A stretch of DNA of 64,000 nt, from positions 372,001 to 436,000 of the forward strand of contig CANMSE010000004.1 of the NCBI GenBank assembly GCA_947500555.1. Reading direction: 5' to 3'. Under the pieces are notes generated by a model, which saw nothing but the letters and a program-made list of their open reading frames with translations, searched no databases and was not told the origin of the DNA. Positions 45,512 through 54,952 of the stretch are shown here, one piece after another. Source of the DNA: an uncultured Fulvivirga sp. Lineage in GTDB: Bacteria; Bacteroidota; Bacteroidia; Cytophagales; Cyclobacteriaceae. Made by a program: the position numbers and the translations under genes. Within the stretch, counting starts at the first letter, position 1. Every line of letters starts with the position of its first letter.

Positions 45512-46569
45512 CAACTAACAGTTACAGACTTCGAAGATAATGGTTCTTCAATAACCTTGGGTAAGGGCACTTTTATATATTGCTGGTCATAAGCCTTTAT
45601 CTCAACGACAGGCTTTTCTGTATACACCGAATAAGTATTTTGAATATCTGAAATTATATTTGATTTTTTAATGTCAAGCCGATCGTTGGCTTTATGTTGT
45701 AACACCACATAATCATCATCTTCTTCATACAGAAGCTCAATATTGAGGGGAGAATTTTGATTCACAATTGTTTTTCGTATTACACCCTCGACTAAATTGG
45801 GTAAAGTGCCAGGGATCATGGGAGACTCTAGTACATTTGGTGGTAAATTGATTTTAACAGTTATGCCATTAGCAAATTTATAATTCAATAAATTAACGAT
45901 TGAGTTGACTATTTTCAGTTCTTCGCTTACAGTAGCAAATTCCGAATTTCTGTTGCTCAATATATAGCGATACACTGCTGAGAGCTCATCAATATAATCT
46001 TCGCTTTCTTCAGTATTCTTGTGAACGAGCGTAATCAATGTCTCTAAACTGTCATACAACAATTGGGGGTTAACCTCATGCTTAAACTGTGAGAGTTGCT
46101 TTTCAAGTGTCTCTGTTAGCATATTCTCTTCTTTAAGATGACGCTTATTTTCCTTTTGTAAGTACAGTTGACTTAGAAAAAGAAGATTGTAAAGAAGGCT
46201 GGAGAAAGCGAAGATTATATTGAATGATATTAATTGACTATTAGCAATGCTGAATCCTAGTACATATTCGAAGTAGGCTGATATTGACGCAGAAGTAATA
46301 AGAATCGATATTACCATACCAGCAAAAAGATGCGTGACAATACTGCTTCTTAAGGCCTGACTTTTATTTAAAAATGCAGCTAAGATTCTAAGTGATTCAG
46401 AAAGTAAATAAGTAAGCCCTATACAAACATAAACTTCTTGCTCGCTAAAAGTATTTCCCACATTGCTTACCTCATTATTGATTAGAAGTAATATGAAATA
46501 TACTAGCACCCCATAGATTGGCGGAGCAAGTAAACGGAAGAAAGCATTATTGATCATTGCCCTTTTCAT
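45511..46569 (-). CDS. LytS-like pseudo-histidine kinase (module B)
   Basis: 352 residues with four to five membrane helices (12-30, 48-66, 80-100, 112-134) and a His_kinase/HATPase-like C-terminal half. The fold markers are kept, but catalytic residues are gone: the NPHFLFN motif reads NPQLLYD, with Gln169 where the phospho-accepting His should be; the N-box LVENAxKHN reads LVEGVIRKT with Gly262 in place of the essential Asn; and no GxGLxNI loop is present (NIISDIQNTY instead). It should neither autophosphorylate nor bind ATP normally. It overlaps the active kinase by 4 bases (ATGA) and the regulator by 1 base. I infer a regulatory partner subunit. Confidence 0.85.
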   Translation of the reverse strand: MKRAMINNAFFRLLAPPIYGVLVYFILLLINNEVSNVGNTFSEQEVYVCIGLTYLLSESLRILAAFLNKSQALRSSIVTHLFAGMVISILITSASISAYFEYVLGFSIANSQLISFNIIFAFSSLLYNLLFLSQLYLQKENKRHLKEENMLTETLEKQLSQFKHEVNPQLLYDSLETLITLVHKNTEESEDYIDELSAVYRYILSNRNSEFATVSEELKIVNSIVNLLNYKFANGITVKINLPPNVLESPMIPGTLPNLVEGVIRKTIVNQNSPLNIELLYEEDDDYVVLQHKANDRLDIKKSNIISDIQNTYSVYTEKPVVEIKAYDQQYIKVPLPKVIEEPLSSKSVTVS

Positions 46570-47651
46570 GATGTTTGAGCTAATTCATTTTGAATAACCG
46601 GCAATGTGACCGTATACTTCTCACTATTATCTATTCTGATTTTCTGATCGGTTAGATATTCATACCTGCTTATAATATTATTTAAACCAACATTAAATGA
46701 GCTGATTCCTGAAGGTTGTTCGGTTTTAGTATTAGAAACTCGAATGACGGTATTGTCAATTGCTCCTATATAGATATTCAGAGGGTTATTTTTGTTAATA
46801 GTATTATGCTTAACCGCATTTTCAACCAGGAGTTGCAAGGTGATAGGGGGAATTTTCGTGCTCATTATATTGGGAGGCAGGTTGATTTCGAGTTTGAGGT
46901 AAGTTTCGAATCTTACCTGTAAAAGGTAATTGTAAGATTTAACGAATTCAACTTCTTCTTCTAAAGTCACATACTTCTTTTTATTGTTTTCAAGTATGTA
47001 TCGATAAGTACTAGCGAGTCTTCTGATAAAGTCTTCAGCCATTGAGGCATCTTTAAATACCAAAGAAGATATTGTGTTTAAACAGTTGAAAAGATAATGT
47101 GGGCTTAATTGACTTTTGAGTACTTCGAATTGCAAACCAAGATATTTTCGTTTGGTTTGTGCATTTTTTATATGCGAGTAGGTGTATTGATTATAGGAAT
47201 ACAGCGCAAAGTTGAAGACTGTGTAGATAAGAACAGTCAAGATGGTAATAATTACAATCTTACTGATTAGGTCTGGGTTTGAGCTCCAAAGAGACTTTAA
47301 ACCTTCTATGTCTGTACCTACTAATAAGAATAGACTTCCCTCCAGCCACAATATTAAACCGACTATAATTATGTTAGAAACCAGCCCAATTGATAATCTT
47401 AATGCTAACTGTGTATTCCATGATAACCTGGAATTTAAGAGCCTGTTCACATAACTGAGCACTATTGCTGACGTGCAGATAATGAATATAGTCAGCACTA
47501 AATGTCTAAAGTTATTAACCAGCGATGGAGCCCGCCCTGTTTCACTGAAATATATGAAGTAGAACAATATACAGCCCAACAGAATCCCTATCAATAAACC
47601 TAATCGGATTTTCTTGAATGTTCTCAAAAGAATATTTGATTGAATGACCAT
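46566..47651 (-). CDS. LytS-type sensor histidine kinase (module B)
   Basis: 361 residues: four membrane helices (about 17-36, 50-68, 88-112, 133-152), then a His_kinase domain with His185 in LSPHYLFNCLN, the N-box LLVENAVKHN (Asn278) and NVGLNNIISRYEYL. Catalytically complete, in contrast to the next gene, whose topology it shares. The ATG at 47651 begins on the last base of an 18-bp palindrome, so initiation may be controlled by RNA structure. Upstream on the same strand is the 34-residue repeat protein. Confidence 0.93.
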   Translation of the reverse strand: MVIQSNILLRTFKKIRLGLLIGILLGCILFYFIYFSETGRAPSLVNNFRHLVLTIFIICTSAIVLSYVNRLLNSRLSWNTQLALRLSIGLVSNIIIVGLILWLEGSLFLLVGTDIEGLKSLWSSNPDLISKIVIITILTVLIYTVFNFALYSYNQYTYSHIKNAQTKRKYLGLQFEVLKSQLSPHYLFNCLNTISSLVFKDASMAEDFIRRLASTYRYILENNKKKYVTLEEEVEFVKSYNYLLQVRFETYLKLEINLPPNIMSTKIPPITLQLLVENAVKHNTINKNNPLNIYIGAIDNTVIRVSNTKTEQPSGISSFNVGLNNIISRYEYLTDQKIRIDNSEKYTVTLPVIQNELAQTS

Positions 47652-47694
47652 AACACGCTGAAATTAACCATTTCATGTTAATTTCAGCGTGTTA
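47651..47694 (-). repeat. 18-bp perfect inverted repeat ending on the module B kinase start codon
   Basis: TAACACGCTGAAATTAAC (47651-47668) and GTTAATTTCAGCGTGTTA (47677-47694) are exact reverse complements around 8 bases. On the minus strand the last A of the stem is the A of the kinase ATG. There is no T-run, so it is not a typical terminator. It could hide the ribosome site, act as an operator, or protect the upstream message. Confidence 0.9.
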
Positions 47695-47708
47695 CAAGAA
47701 CATTAGAT

Positions 47709-49202
47709 TTAGTCTATAGCTCTTACTGCTTCACCATAATAGTGAGATGAACTGATATTTTTGGCAGCTTGTCTGTAAGCATCTTTCACCTCATTATCTG
47801 ATTCTCTCACGTGTACGGCAAGAGCTTCCAAAGCTTCTGCCAGGTAATAGTCGCTATCTATTTCAACACTGGCTTTTATCAAGGCGATAAGGGCTTTCTT
47901 TTGAATTTCTCTTACATCGGCAGCTTCTTTAATAATTGAAGCAGCATACGTTGAGGAACTCATGTTAGCAATCGCCTCAGATAACTTGCTCATACTCATC
48001 TCAGTCAGTTCCTGAGAGCTAACTAACTTTGATAAAACTTCGGCCTTATAATAGTCAGAGCTCATTTCGTCATCTAAAATGATAATCATGTTGGATGCAA
48101 TATCATCTTCAATTCGATTGTTTATCATTTCTGTAAATACTGAAGCCATATAATAATCTGAACCAACTTCACCAATAGCTTCCATTAAAGATTTGTGAGT
48201 GGCTTTTGATAACCCATCCATTTCCATGGCTTTACTCAATACCTGAGATTGATAGTAGTCTGACCCAATGTTTTTAGTTGATTTAATAATTTCATTGACC
48301 AGTTTGTCATTTACTCCACGAATTTCAAGAGCATCCTCCAAAACAGAGGCGTGGTAGTAGTCGCTACCTATATTTTCACAAGCCCTCATTATGGTCGCAA
48401 AAATCTCGCTGTCAGGCTCTATATCTTCCAAAGCATCTGACAGTACTGACGCTGAATAATAATCACTGTCAATATTTGCAGCAGCATCAAAATACGCTCT
48501 GCTTAATTCTTTTTTACCCAAAAATTTCTTAGAAACACCTTCCAATAACTCTGCTTTATAATAGTCAGAAGACATTTCATTCGTCAATTCTCTTACTGAA
48601 GTAGCTAATTCATCATCTGATAATTCTTTCTTGCTTAGTAAAAACTGACCGTAAATACTCTGAACGTAGCCTCCTTCAAGTCTGGAGATCTCGTTCATAA
48701 CACCATTTACGCCACCCTTTTTGTAAAATCGATCTACGCGACTTTCAGCTGCCACGCCTGTTGATCGAACAATATCTGGTAATATTTCTGCTAACCATTT
48801 CCTCCCATCAGGCTCAAAGTCCTCTTGCCTTCTACCTTCATAATATTCTTTTGACAATTTGCCTTCGCTGGGCTCTATGACTATACTTCTTTTGCTGCCA
48901 AAAGTCGTTTTACTTATCTCCAGATATCCCCCAGGCTCTATTTTCACTACATCAGTATCGAAGTCGTTGACCTCTATTTTTCCTCGATACTCAATATTGA
49001 AATTGTTTAACCCTTTAAATGAGATTTGAATGGACTTGTGTTTTCCACTGGTAGTTTTGATTTTGTAAGAATCATTCTTAACAACAGTTATTCCCTGGGC
49101 ATTCAGTTGATTGACCAAAACAACCAGCCCAAAGAATAACGCTATTATTTTAAGTTTTTGACTAATTACTTTCATGTTGTTATTGTTTGTTTCTGTCTTC
49201 AT
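47709..49202 (-). CDS. Secreted 34-residue (SDYY) repeat protein (module B)
   Basis: 497 residues with a signal peptide (about 11-36, ending LNAQ), a beta-rich region (37-115), a linker, then a repeat array from about 210 to the end. An SDYY or degenerate equivalent begins at 212, 246, 280, 314, 348, 382, 416 and 450, exactly 34 residues apart, with a ninth at 485. Each is followed by x-A-x-x-L-x-x-A/L (for example SDYYHASVLEDAL). The period and helical pattern suggest a TPR-like or HEAT-like helical solenoid outside the cytoplasm. Function unknown. It is the first gene of module B, 57 bases before the kinase. Confidence 0.8.
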   Translation of the reverse strand: MKTETNNNNMKVISQKLKIIALFFGLVVLVNQLNAQGITVVKNDSYKIKTTSGKHKSIQISFKGLNNFNIEYRGKIEVNDFDTDVVKIEPGGYLEISKTTFGSKRSIVIEPSEGKLSKEYYEGRRQEDFEPDGRKWLAEILPDIVRSTGVAAESRVDRFYKKGGVNGVMNEISRLEGGYVQSIYGQFLLSKKELSDDELATSVRELTNEMSSDYYKAELLEGVSKKFLGKKELSRAYFDAAANIDSDYYSASVLSDALEDIEPDSEIFATIMRACENIGSDYYHASVLEDALEIRGVNDKLVNEIIKSTKNIGSDYYQSQVLSKAMEMDGLSKATHKSLMEAIGEVGSDYYMASVFTEMINNRIEDDIASNMIIILDDEMSSDYYKAEVLSKLVSSQELTEMSMSKLSEAIANMSSSTYAASIIKEAADVREIQKKALIALIKASVEIDSDYYLAEALEALAVHVRESDNEVKDAYRQAAKNISSSHYYGEAVRAID

Positions 49203-49430
49203 TACGATACAATAGTCGTGTATTGTTACATAATAATGTAGCGAAATGTACTCAACTGTGGAATTGATGTAGTGAACTGTTTATGTAAAATGGTTTAGCA
49301 CCAATTCTGTAAAAAGAACTGTCTAAAATATCGATAATGTAGGCTAAGCTGCATTTACTATAAGGCAGGCTAAGGAGAAGTAAGTATAAATAGAACCGCA
49401 TTTCTTTAGGCTCCATTTGATGATTTGAAA

Positions 49431-50240
49431 TTAAGGCAAACTGGCTTGAAAATCAGCGTAACCAGAATTGGACAATAGTGAAGTATCACAATTTAAATCA
49501 TTGGCTTTTGCCTCTATTTCAGCAATTCTATTAGGAGGGCTTGGGTGAGTACTAAGGAATTCTGGTTGAGAAGAACCATTACCAGAGTCAACCAGTTTCT
49601 GAAAGAAATTTTTAACCCCATCACAAGAATAGATCGTCATTGAATTATATTCAACAGCTCTTGCATCAGCTTCAGTTTCAAAATCACGACTAAAACTTAA
49701 ACCTGCCACAGTACCTGCTACTTGTCCTGCCACTTGAGCTAAGGCCCCTGCATCCTGACCGAGAATGATACTTAGCAATACTTGCACTCCTTGACTTTTT
49801 TGTAAGTTTCTACTTGTATGTCTTAAATCGGCATGTGCTATTTCATGCCCTAATACTCCTGCCAAATCATCAGCATCATCCAAAAATTTGATAAGTCCAG
49901 AGTACACATAAATATATCCTCCAGGTGTAGCGAATGCATTTAATTGATCTCCATCTAAAAGGGTGACTTGCCAAACAAATTCATCTCTATAGGCTAGGTC
50001 ACCATTGTTAAGTATCTCCAAAACCATGGCATCTAGATAAGCATAGGACTCGGCATAGGTGGTACGATCCAGTTGCACGAACTGAGGATCGCTATCAATT
50101 TGTTGGCTTACCTGCTGTCCCAATTCAATATCATTTTGAATAGAAAATAGCACTATATTGCCATTTTCATCTTTACAACCTGCGATTGAAGTTAGAAGGA
50201 CTAACGATACTACATATATACTCAAGGAATGCTTTCTCAT
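49431..50240 (-). CDS. M48-family metalloprotease lipoprotein
   Basis: 269 residues. The N-terminus is a lipoprotein signal with LTSIAGC as the lipobox (Cys22). The zinc site is HEIAHADLRH, with the third ligand Glu in the FETEADARAVEY segment, and the C-terminal STHPSPPNRIAEIEAK is the closing motif of periplasmic M48 proteases such as BepA and LoiP, which degrade misfolded outer-membrane proteins. It likely acts at the periplasmic face of the outer membrane. Not joined to a neighbour; 228 bases without recognisable features separate it from module B. Confidence 0.92.
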   Translation of the reverse strand: MRKHSLSIYVVSLVLLTSIAGCKDENGNIVLFSIQNDIELGQQVSQQIDSDPQFVQLDRTTYAESYAYLDAMVLEILNNGDLAYRDEFVWQVTLLDGDQLNAFATPGGYIYVYSGLIKFLDDADDLAGVLGHEIAHADLRHTSRNLQKSQGVQVLLSIILGQDAGALAQVAGQVAGTVAGLSFSRDFETEADARAVEYNSMTIYSCDGVKNFFQKLVDSGNGSSQPEFLSTHPSPPNRIAEIEAKANDLNCDTSLLSNSGYADFQASLP

Positions 50241-50290
50241 GATTTTAAGATTTTAAAGAATGTGAAAGTAAAAATCGTGCCATTCAAAAA

Positions 50291-50298
50291 CAAAGATA
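50291..50298 (-). promoter_or_regulatory. Candidate -7 box for the M48 protease
   Basis: On the minus strand this is TATCTTTG, an exact TAnnTTTG match, 50 bases upstream of the ATG at 50240. No -33 TTG lies at the expected distance. Confidence 0.45.
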
Positions 50299-50380
50299 GC
50301 ATCTAATTAGCAAGAACTATGTCCTTGTTTAAACCAAAGACTATAATCCATTCTAATGTAGTACCACTTCAAAAAAATAC

Positions 50381-50388
50381 TATTTTTG
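50381..50388 (+). promoter_or_regulatory. Candidate -7 box for guaA
   Basis: TATTTTTG ends 4 bases before the guaA ATG at 50393. If this is the promoter, the message is leaderless or nearly so. Confidence 0.45.
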
Positions 50389-50392
50389 CAGC

Positions 50393-51922
50393 ATGGCAGA
50401 ACAGATACTTATTCTTGATTTTGGATCTCAATACACTCAACTTATAGCACGAAGAGTAAGAGAACTAAATGTTTACTGTGAGATTCATCCTTATAATCAT
50501 ATTCCAGAGATTACAGAAAATATCAAAGGTGTAATTTTATCAGGAAGTCCATGTTCTGTTCGCCAGGAAGATGCGCCTGACCCTGATTTGTCAGGTATAA
50601 AAGGGAAAATACCGTTATTGGGTGTATGCTATGGAGCCCAATTACTGGCTCAAAAAGCTGGAGGTAAGGTCCTACCCTCAGAAATAAGAGAATATGGCCG
50701 TGCAAAATTGACAAAACTTGATCAGCACAATGATTTGATGAAGGAAATTGAGATTGACTCTCAAGTATGGATGTCTCATAGTGATACAATTGCTGAATTA
50801 CCGAATAACTATAAAATAATAGCCAGCACTTCTTCAGTTGACGTTGCGGCTTATAAAGTTGAGGGAGAAGATACATTTGGAATTCAATTTCACCCTGAGG
50901 TAACGCACTCATCTCATGGAAAAGACTTGCTTCGAAACTTTGTGGTTCACATTTCAGGTTGCTCACAAGACTGGACACCGGATATTTTTGTAGAAAGCAC
51001 CGTAGAAGAGCTAAAACGAAAACTTGGTAATGATAAGGTGGTAATGGGCCTATCAGGAGGTGTTGACTCTTCAGTTGCAGCCACGCTTATTCATCACGCT
51101 ATTGGCGATAATTTGTACTGTATTTTTGTAGATAATGGACTACTAAGAAAAAATGAGTTTGAGGAGGTTCTGGATTCTTACAAGCACATGGGCTTGAATG
51201 TAATAGGTGTTGATGCTAAGGATAAATTTTATGATGCACTTCAAGGAATTAGTGATCCCGAAGCCAAACGGAAAGCCATTGGAAGAGTGTTTATTGAAGT
51301 GTTTGATGATGAAGCTCATAAAATTGATGGTGCCAAATGGCTGGGACAAGGAACTATCTACCCTGATGTAATTGAATCTGTCTCAGTTAAAGGTCCTTCG
51401 GCAACCATTAAGTCGCATCACAATGTGGGCGGTCTACCTGACTTTATGAAGCTACAAGTAGTAGAACCTTTAAATACACTCTTTAAAGACGAAGTACGGC
51501 TGGTAGGAAAAACACTCGAAATTGATCATGCGATTTTGGGCAGACATCCTTTCCCTGGCCCAGGTCTAGGAATTAGAATATTGGGAGATATTACTGCAGA
51601 AAAAGTTCGTATTTTACAGGAAGTAGATTATTTGTTCATAGCTGGTTTGAAAAAAGCCAATTTATACAATGATGTTTGGCAGGCCGGTGCTATGCTATTA
51701 CCCGTTAATTCTGTTGGAGTCATGGGAGATGAACGTACTTATGAGCAAGTAGTGAGCCTTAGGGCAGTAACCAGCGTTGATGGCATGACGGCAGATTGGT
51801 GTCACCTGCCATATGAATTTCTGGCGGATGTTTCCAACGAAATTATAAACGGAGTAAAAGGGGTAAATAGGGTAGTTTATGATATCAGCTCCAAACCACC
51901 TGCGACAATAGAGTGGGAATAA
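50393..51922 (+). CDS. guaA: GMP synthase (glutamine-hydrolysing)
   Basis: Converts XMP to GMP. 509 residues: N-terminal class I glutamine amidotransferase ([18 protein letters not shown]; nucleophile Cys79 in GVCYGAQ; HPEVTHS with the catalytic His), ATP pyrophosphatase domain with the PP-loop [13 protein letters not shown], and a C-terminal dimerisation domain with [16 protein letters not shown] and the closing [16 protein letters not shown]. Complete and normal in length. The next gene begins 14 bases downstream, or overlaps if a GTG inside guaA is used. Confidence 0.98.
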   Translation: MAEQILILDFGSQYTQLIARRVRELNVYCEIHPYNHIPEITENIKGVILSGSPCSVRQEDAPDPDLSGIKGKIPLLGVCYGAQLLAQKAGGKVLPSEIREYGRAKLTKLDQHNDLMKEIEIDSQVWMSHSDTIAELPNNYKIIASTSSVDVAAYKVEGEDTFGIQFHPEVTHSSHGKDLLRNFVVHISGCSQDWTPDIFVESTVEELKRKLGNDKVVMGLSGGVDSSVAATLIHHAIGDNLYCIFVDNGLLRKNEFEEVLDSYKHMGLNVIGVDAKDKFYDALQGISDPEAKRKAIGRVFIEVFDDEAHKIDGAKWLGQGTIYPDVIESVSVKGPSATIKSHHNVGGLPDFMKLQVVEPLNTLFKDEVRLVGKTLEIDHAILGRHPFPGPGLGIRILGDITAEKVRILQEVDYLFIAGLKKANLYNDVWQAGAMLLPVNSVGVMGDERTYEQVVSLRAVTSVDGMTADWCHLPYEFLADVSNEIINGVKGVNRVVYDISSKPPATIEWE

Positions 51923-51936
51923 TCAATCAAAACGAA

Positions 51937-53679
51937 ATGAGAATAATTCTAACATTAATTGTCTGGCTTAGTATTTCTTCTTTAATGAATGCCCAAACGA
52001 ACTGGCAACAGCAGTATCTCAAAGCAAAAGATTTCTATGCTACGGAGAAATATGCTTTGGCAATGGAAGCCTTTAAACCTTTGATTGATGAATCTCCTGG
52101 AAATAACTTCTCAGCATATTCTTCATTTTATTATGCTCTGTCAGCTTATCAAAGCGATTATTTACCGTTAGGGCGAGATATGCTTTTGCAGGTTAAATCC
52201 AGATACTCTTCATGGAGTAAAATCGATGAGGTCAATTATTGGTTGGGCCTGATATACTTTGAGCAGCAGCAATATAACCAGGGCATAAGTGTTCTAAATG
52301 AGATAAGCTCGAAAAAAACTAAAAATGACATCAGAGATTTAAAAACACACTACTTTTCCCAGATTGAACAATCGGAGACTATTCATGGTCTACATGAAAA
52401 TCATCCTCAGGATGAAGTGCTGGCCTATCTTTTGGCAAAATCTATCGCTGATCAGCCTTTGGTCAATCAAGATCAAAAACTATTACGTGACATAATTAAT
52501 GAATTCAATTTTAATGCAGAAGAATTCAATGTGTTGAAAGTTAGCAAGTCTATTTTGAAGGATGAGTACAAAGTAGCAGTTCTTCTTCCATTTATGACCG
52601 ATGATCTAGAGCCCAATTTAAAGAGAAAGGTAAATCAGTTTGTGCTTGATCTTTATTTGGGGATTGAGTTAGCAGCAGATACTTTGAAGGCACAAGGTGT
52701 AAATATTGAATTGTTTGCCTATGATACAAAGCGTAGTGAAAAAGTTACAAAGGAAATTACTGAAAAAGAAGAGTTAAAGGGTATGGATCTTATTATAGGT
52801 CCACTATATGCTAGAACCATTAATGTCATTAATGAATTTTCCTTTAAGAACAAGATAAACGTTGTCAATCCATTATCATCTAATTCTGATGTTATTGGCA
52901 ATAATCCATTTGCTTTCTTGTTTTTCCCAAGCGATGAAACTATTGGCAGAGCAAGTGCCGAATATACCTGTGAGTCATTAGATGATAAGCCGGGTATTAT
53001 TTTTTACGAAGACAATGCCAGTGATTCCGCCAAGGCATTCGCTTATCTTCAAAGAGTAACGGCTGATAGTATAAATATTATTGCTACTCAAAAAATTCGA
53101 AAGGACGATTCCAGAGTTATTTTGGATATGTTGTTGATAAAGAATTCTAAATTGAGCGAGGTATCTTCAGAAGAGTCAAAAGAAAAGTACACTATTAAAC
53201 TGGATAGCATTGGTCATATCTTTGTTGCTTCAAATAATGATCTTATCTCTTCCAAAGTACTGAGTGCTGTTGAGACAAGAGGTGACTCTATAGTGGTGAT
53301 TGGTTCTGCTGATTGGTTGAATTTATCGGTAATCACTTATGATACTTATTTTAAATTGGGTACGGTTCTATATGCTCCTAATTATATCATAACCAACTCT
53401 GAGGAATACAGTCAATTCAGGAGAGACTATATTCTAAAGCATAAAAAAATCCCACAAAAATATGCTGAAATCGGTTATGAATTGATGTATTTAATGGGTA
53501 ATGGACTCCATAAACATGGTAAGTACTTTCAAATTGGTTGGGAAGAAAAAGGTGTAGTCGAGGGGCATCTAACAGCTGGGTTTAACTACACTAATTCAAA
53601 TGATAATTTACTCATTCCACTGTTGAAATTTAATAAGGAAGAAGTAGACATAATTTTAGAGAATGATAAATCAGAGTAA
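51937..53679 (+). CDS. Exported TPR plus periplasmic-binding-fold protein (LppC-like)
   Basis: 580 residues from ATG 51937 (GTG 51913 is in frame but spoils the signal peptide, which is RIILTLIVWLSISSLMNAQ). The N-terminal half (about 20-190) has TPR-like helices (YLKAKDFYATEKYALAMEAF). From about 205 a type I periplasmic binding fold begins: YKVAVLLPFMTDD, LDLYLGIELAADTL, MDLIIGPLYARTINVIN and IFYEDNASDSAKAF. The combination is that of LppC/LpoA-like and related proteins, where LpoA activates a peptidoglycan synthase, but ligand binding is also possible. The last 17 bases overlap hemL. Confidence 0.8.
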   Translation: MRIILTLIVWLSISSLMNAQTNWQQQYLKAKDFYATEKYALAMEAFKPLIDESPGNNFSAYSSFYYALSAYQSDYLPLGRDMLLQVKSRYSSWSKIDEVNYWLGLIYFEQQQYNQGISVLNEISSKKTKNDIRDLKTHYFSQIEQSETIHGLHENHPQDEVLAYLLAKSIADQPLVNQDQKLLRDIINEFNFNAEEFNVLKVSKSILKDEYKVAVLLPFMTDDLEPNLKRKVNQFVLDLYLGIELAADTLKAQGVNIELFAYDTKRSEKVTKEITEKEELKGMDLIIGPLYARTINVINEFSFKNKINVVNPLSSNSDVIGNNPFAFLFFPSDETIGRASAEYTCESLDDKPGIIFYEDNASDSAKAFAYLQRVTADSINIIATQKIRKDDSRVILDMLLIKNSKLSEVSSEESKEKYTIKLDSIGHIFVASNNDLISSKVLSAVETRGDSIVVIGSADWLNLSVITYDTYFKLGTVLYAPNYIITNSEEYSQFRRDYILKHKKIPQKYAEIGYELMYLMGNGLHKHGKYFQIGWEEKGVVEGHLTAGFNYTNSNDNLLIPLLKFNKEEVDIILENDKSE

Positions 53680-54952
53680 ATCATTATTTGAGAAAGCCAA
53701 TCATTTTATACCTGGCGGTGTAAACTCTCCAGTAAGAGCCTTTCAGGCCGTTGGTGGCGATCCTCTGTTTATTAAATCGGCAAAAGGGGCCTATCTCATT
53801 GACGAGGATGACAATGATTATATTGAATTGATCAACTCATGGGGGCCCATGATCTTAGGTCATGCCAATGAAACTATCGAAAGGGCAGTGCGTGATGCTA
53901 TAGGCTCTTCATTTTCTTTTGGTGCGCCAACACGTAAAGAAGTAGAAATTGCCGAACTCATTGTGAGTATGGTACCATCTGTAGAAAAAATCAGAATGGT
54001 CAATAGCGGTACCGAAGCTACTATGTCGGCCACTCGCCTTGCAAGAGGTTTTACAGGTAGAGATAAAATAATAAAGTTTGAAGGTTGTTATCATGGTCAT
54101 GGAGACTCTTTTTTAATTGCTGCCGGCAGCGGTGTAGCGACAATGGGAGCTCCTGATAGTCCCGGAGTAACTCAAGGAACAGCCGATGACACACTTACTG
54201 CCCCTTACAATAACTTAGAAGCTGTCAAAGATTTGATCGCTCAAAATAACGATCAGGTGGCGGCTATAATTTTGGAGCCAGTAGCTGGTAATATGGGGTG
54301 TGTGTTACCTGCAGAAGGTTATCTGCAAGGCCTAAGGACTTTATGTGATCGAAATGAAATCATCCTGATTTTTGATGAAGTTATGACTGGATTTAGGCTT
54401 GCTAAAGGTGGAGCTCAGGAGCTTTATGGAGTAACCCCTGATATTACCACTTTAGGTAAAATAATCGGTGGAGGCATGCCTGTAGGTGCATATGGTGGAA
54501 AAAAAGAGATTATGGACTATGTTTCTCCGTCTGGGCCTGTATACCAGGCAGGTACTCTCTCCGGAAATCCTATTGCCATGTCGGCAGGTTTGGCAATGCT
54601 CAATTATCTAAACGATCATCCTGAGACTTACACTTATTTGGATCAGATTACCAAAAAGATAGGTCAAGGCATACAATCAAATCTTGATAATTTGGGTCTG
54701 GGGTATACTATGAATCAAGTAGGTTCGATGATCAGTCTATTCTTTACGGATAAAAAAGTAACCAATTTCGATGAAGCCAAATCGTGTGATACAACTATGT
54801 TCGGGAATTACTTCAAGGCAATGTTAGCTCGTGGTGTTTACTTGGCTCCATCACAATTTGAATCTTTATTTCTGTCTACAGCTATAGATAACAATATAAT
54901 TCAAAAAATAGTCGATGCTAACTTTGAATCTCTTAAAGAGGTCATGGGTTAA
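53663..54952 (+). CDS. hemL: Glutamate-1-semialdehyde 2,1-aminomutase
   Basis: Last step of the C5 route to 5-aminolevulinate for haem. 429 residues of a fold-type I PLP enzyme: GGVNSPVRAF, NSGTEATMSATRLARGFTGR, EGCYHGHGDSFL, FDEVMTGFR, and the PLP-binding Lys266 in TTLGKIIGGGMPVGAYGG, then YQAGTLSGNP. Its start lies 17 bases inside the preceding gene, suggesting coupling. Its stop overlaps the convergent DUF3667 gene by 4 bases. The rest of the haem pathway is not nearby. Confidence 0.97.
   Translation: MINQSKSLFEKANHFIPGGVNSPVRAFQAVGGDPLFIKSAKGAYLIDEDDNDYIELINSWGPMILGHANETIERAVRDAIGSSFSFGAPTRKEVEIAELIVSMVPSVEKIRMVNSGTEATMSATRLARGFTGRDKIIKFEGCYHGHGDSFLIAAGSGVATMGAPDSPGVTQGTADDTLTAPYNNLEAVKDLIAQNNDQVAAIILEPVAGNMGCVLPAEGYLQGLRTLCDRNEIILIFDEVMTGFRLAKGGAQELYGVTPDITTLGKIIGGGMPVGAYGGKKEIMDYVSPSGPVYQAGTLSGNPIAMSAGLAMLNYLNDHPETYTYLDQITKKIGQGIQSNLDNLGLGYTMNQVGSMISLFFTDKKVTNFDEAKSCDTTMFGNYFKAMLARGVYLAPSQFESLFLSTAIDNNIIQKIVDANFESLKEVMG

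Noticed and set aside
49203..49430. 228-base gap between module B and the M48 gene
   Set aside because: Inspected for RNA genes, palindromes and promoter boxes; nothing convincing was seen.
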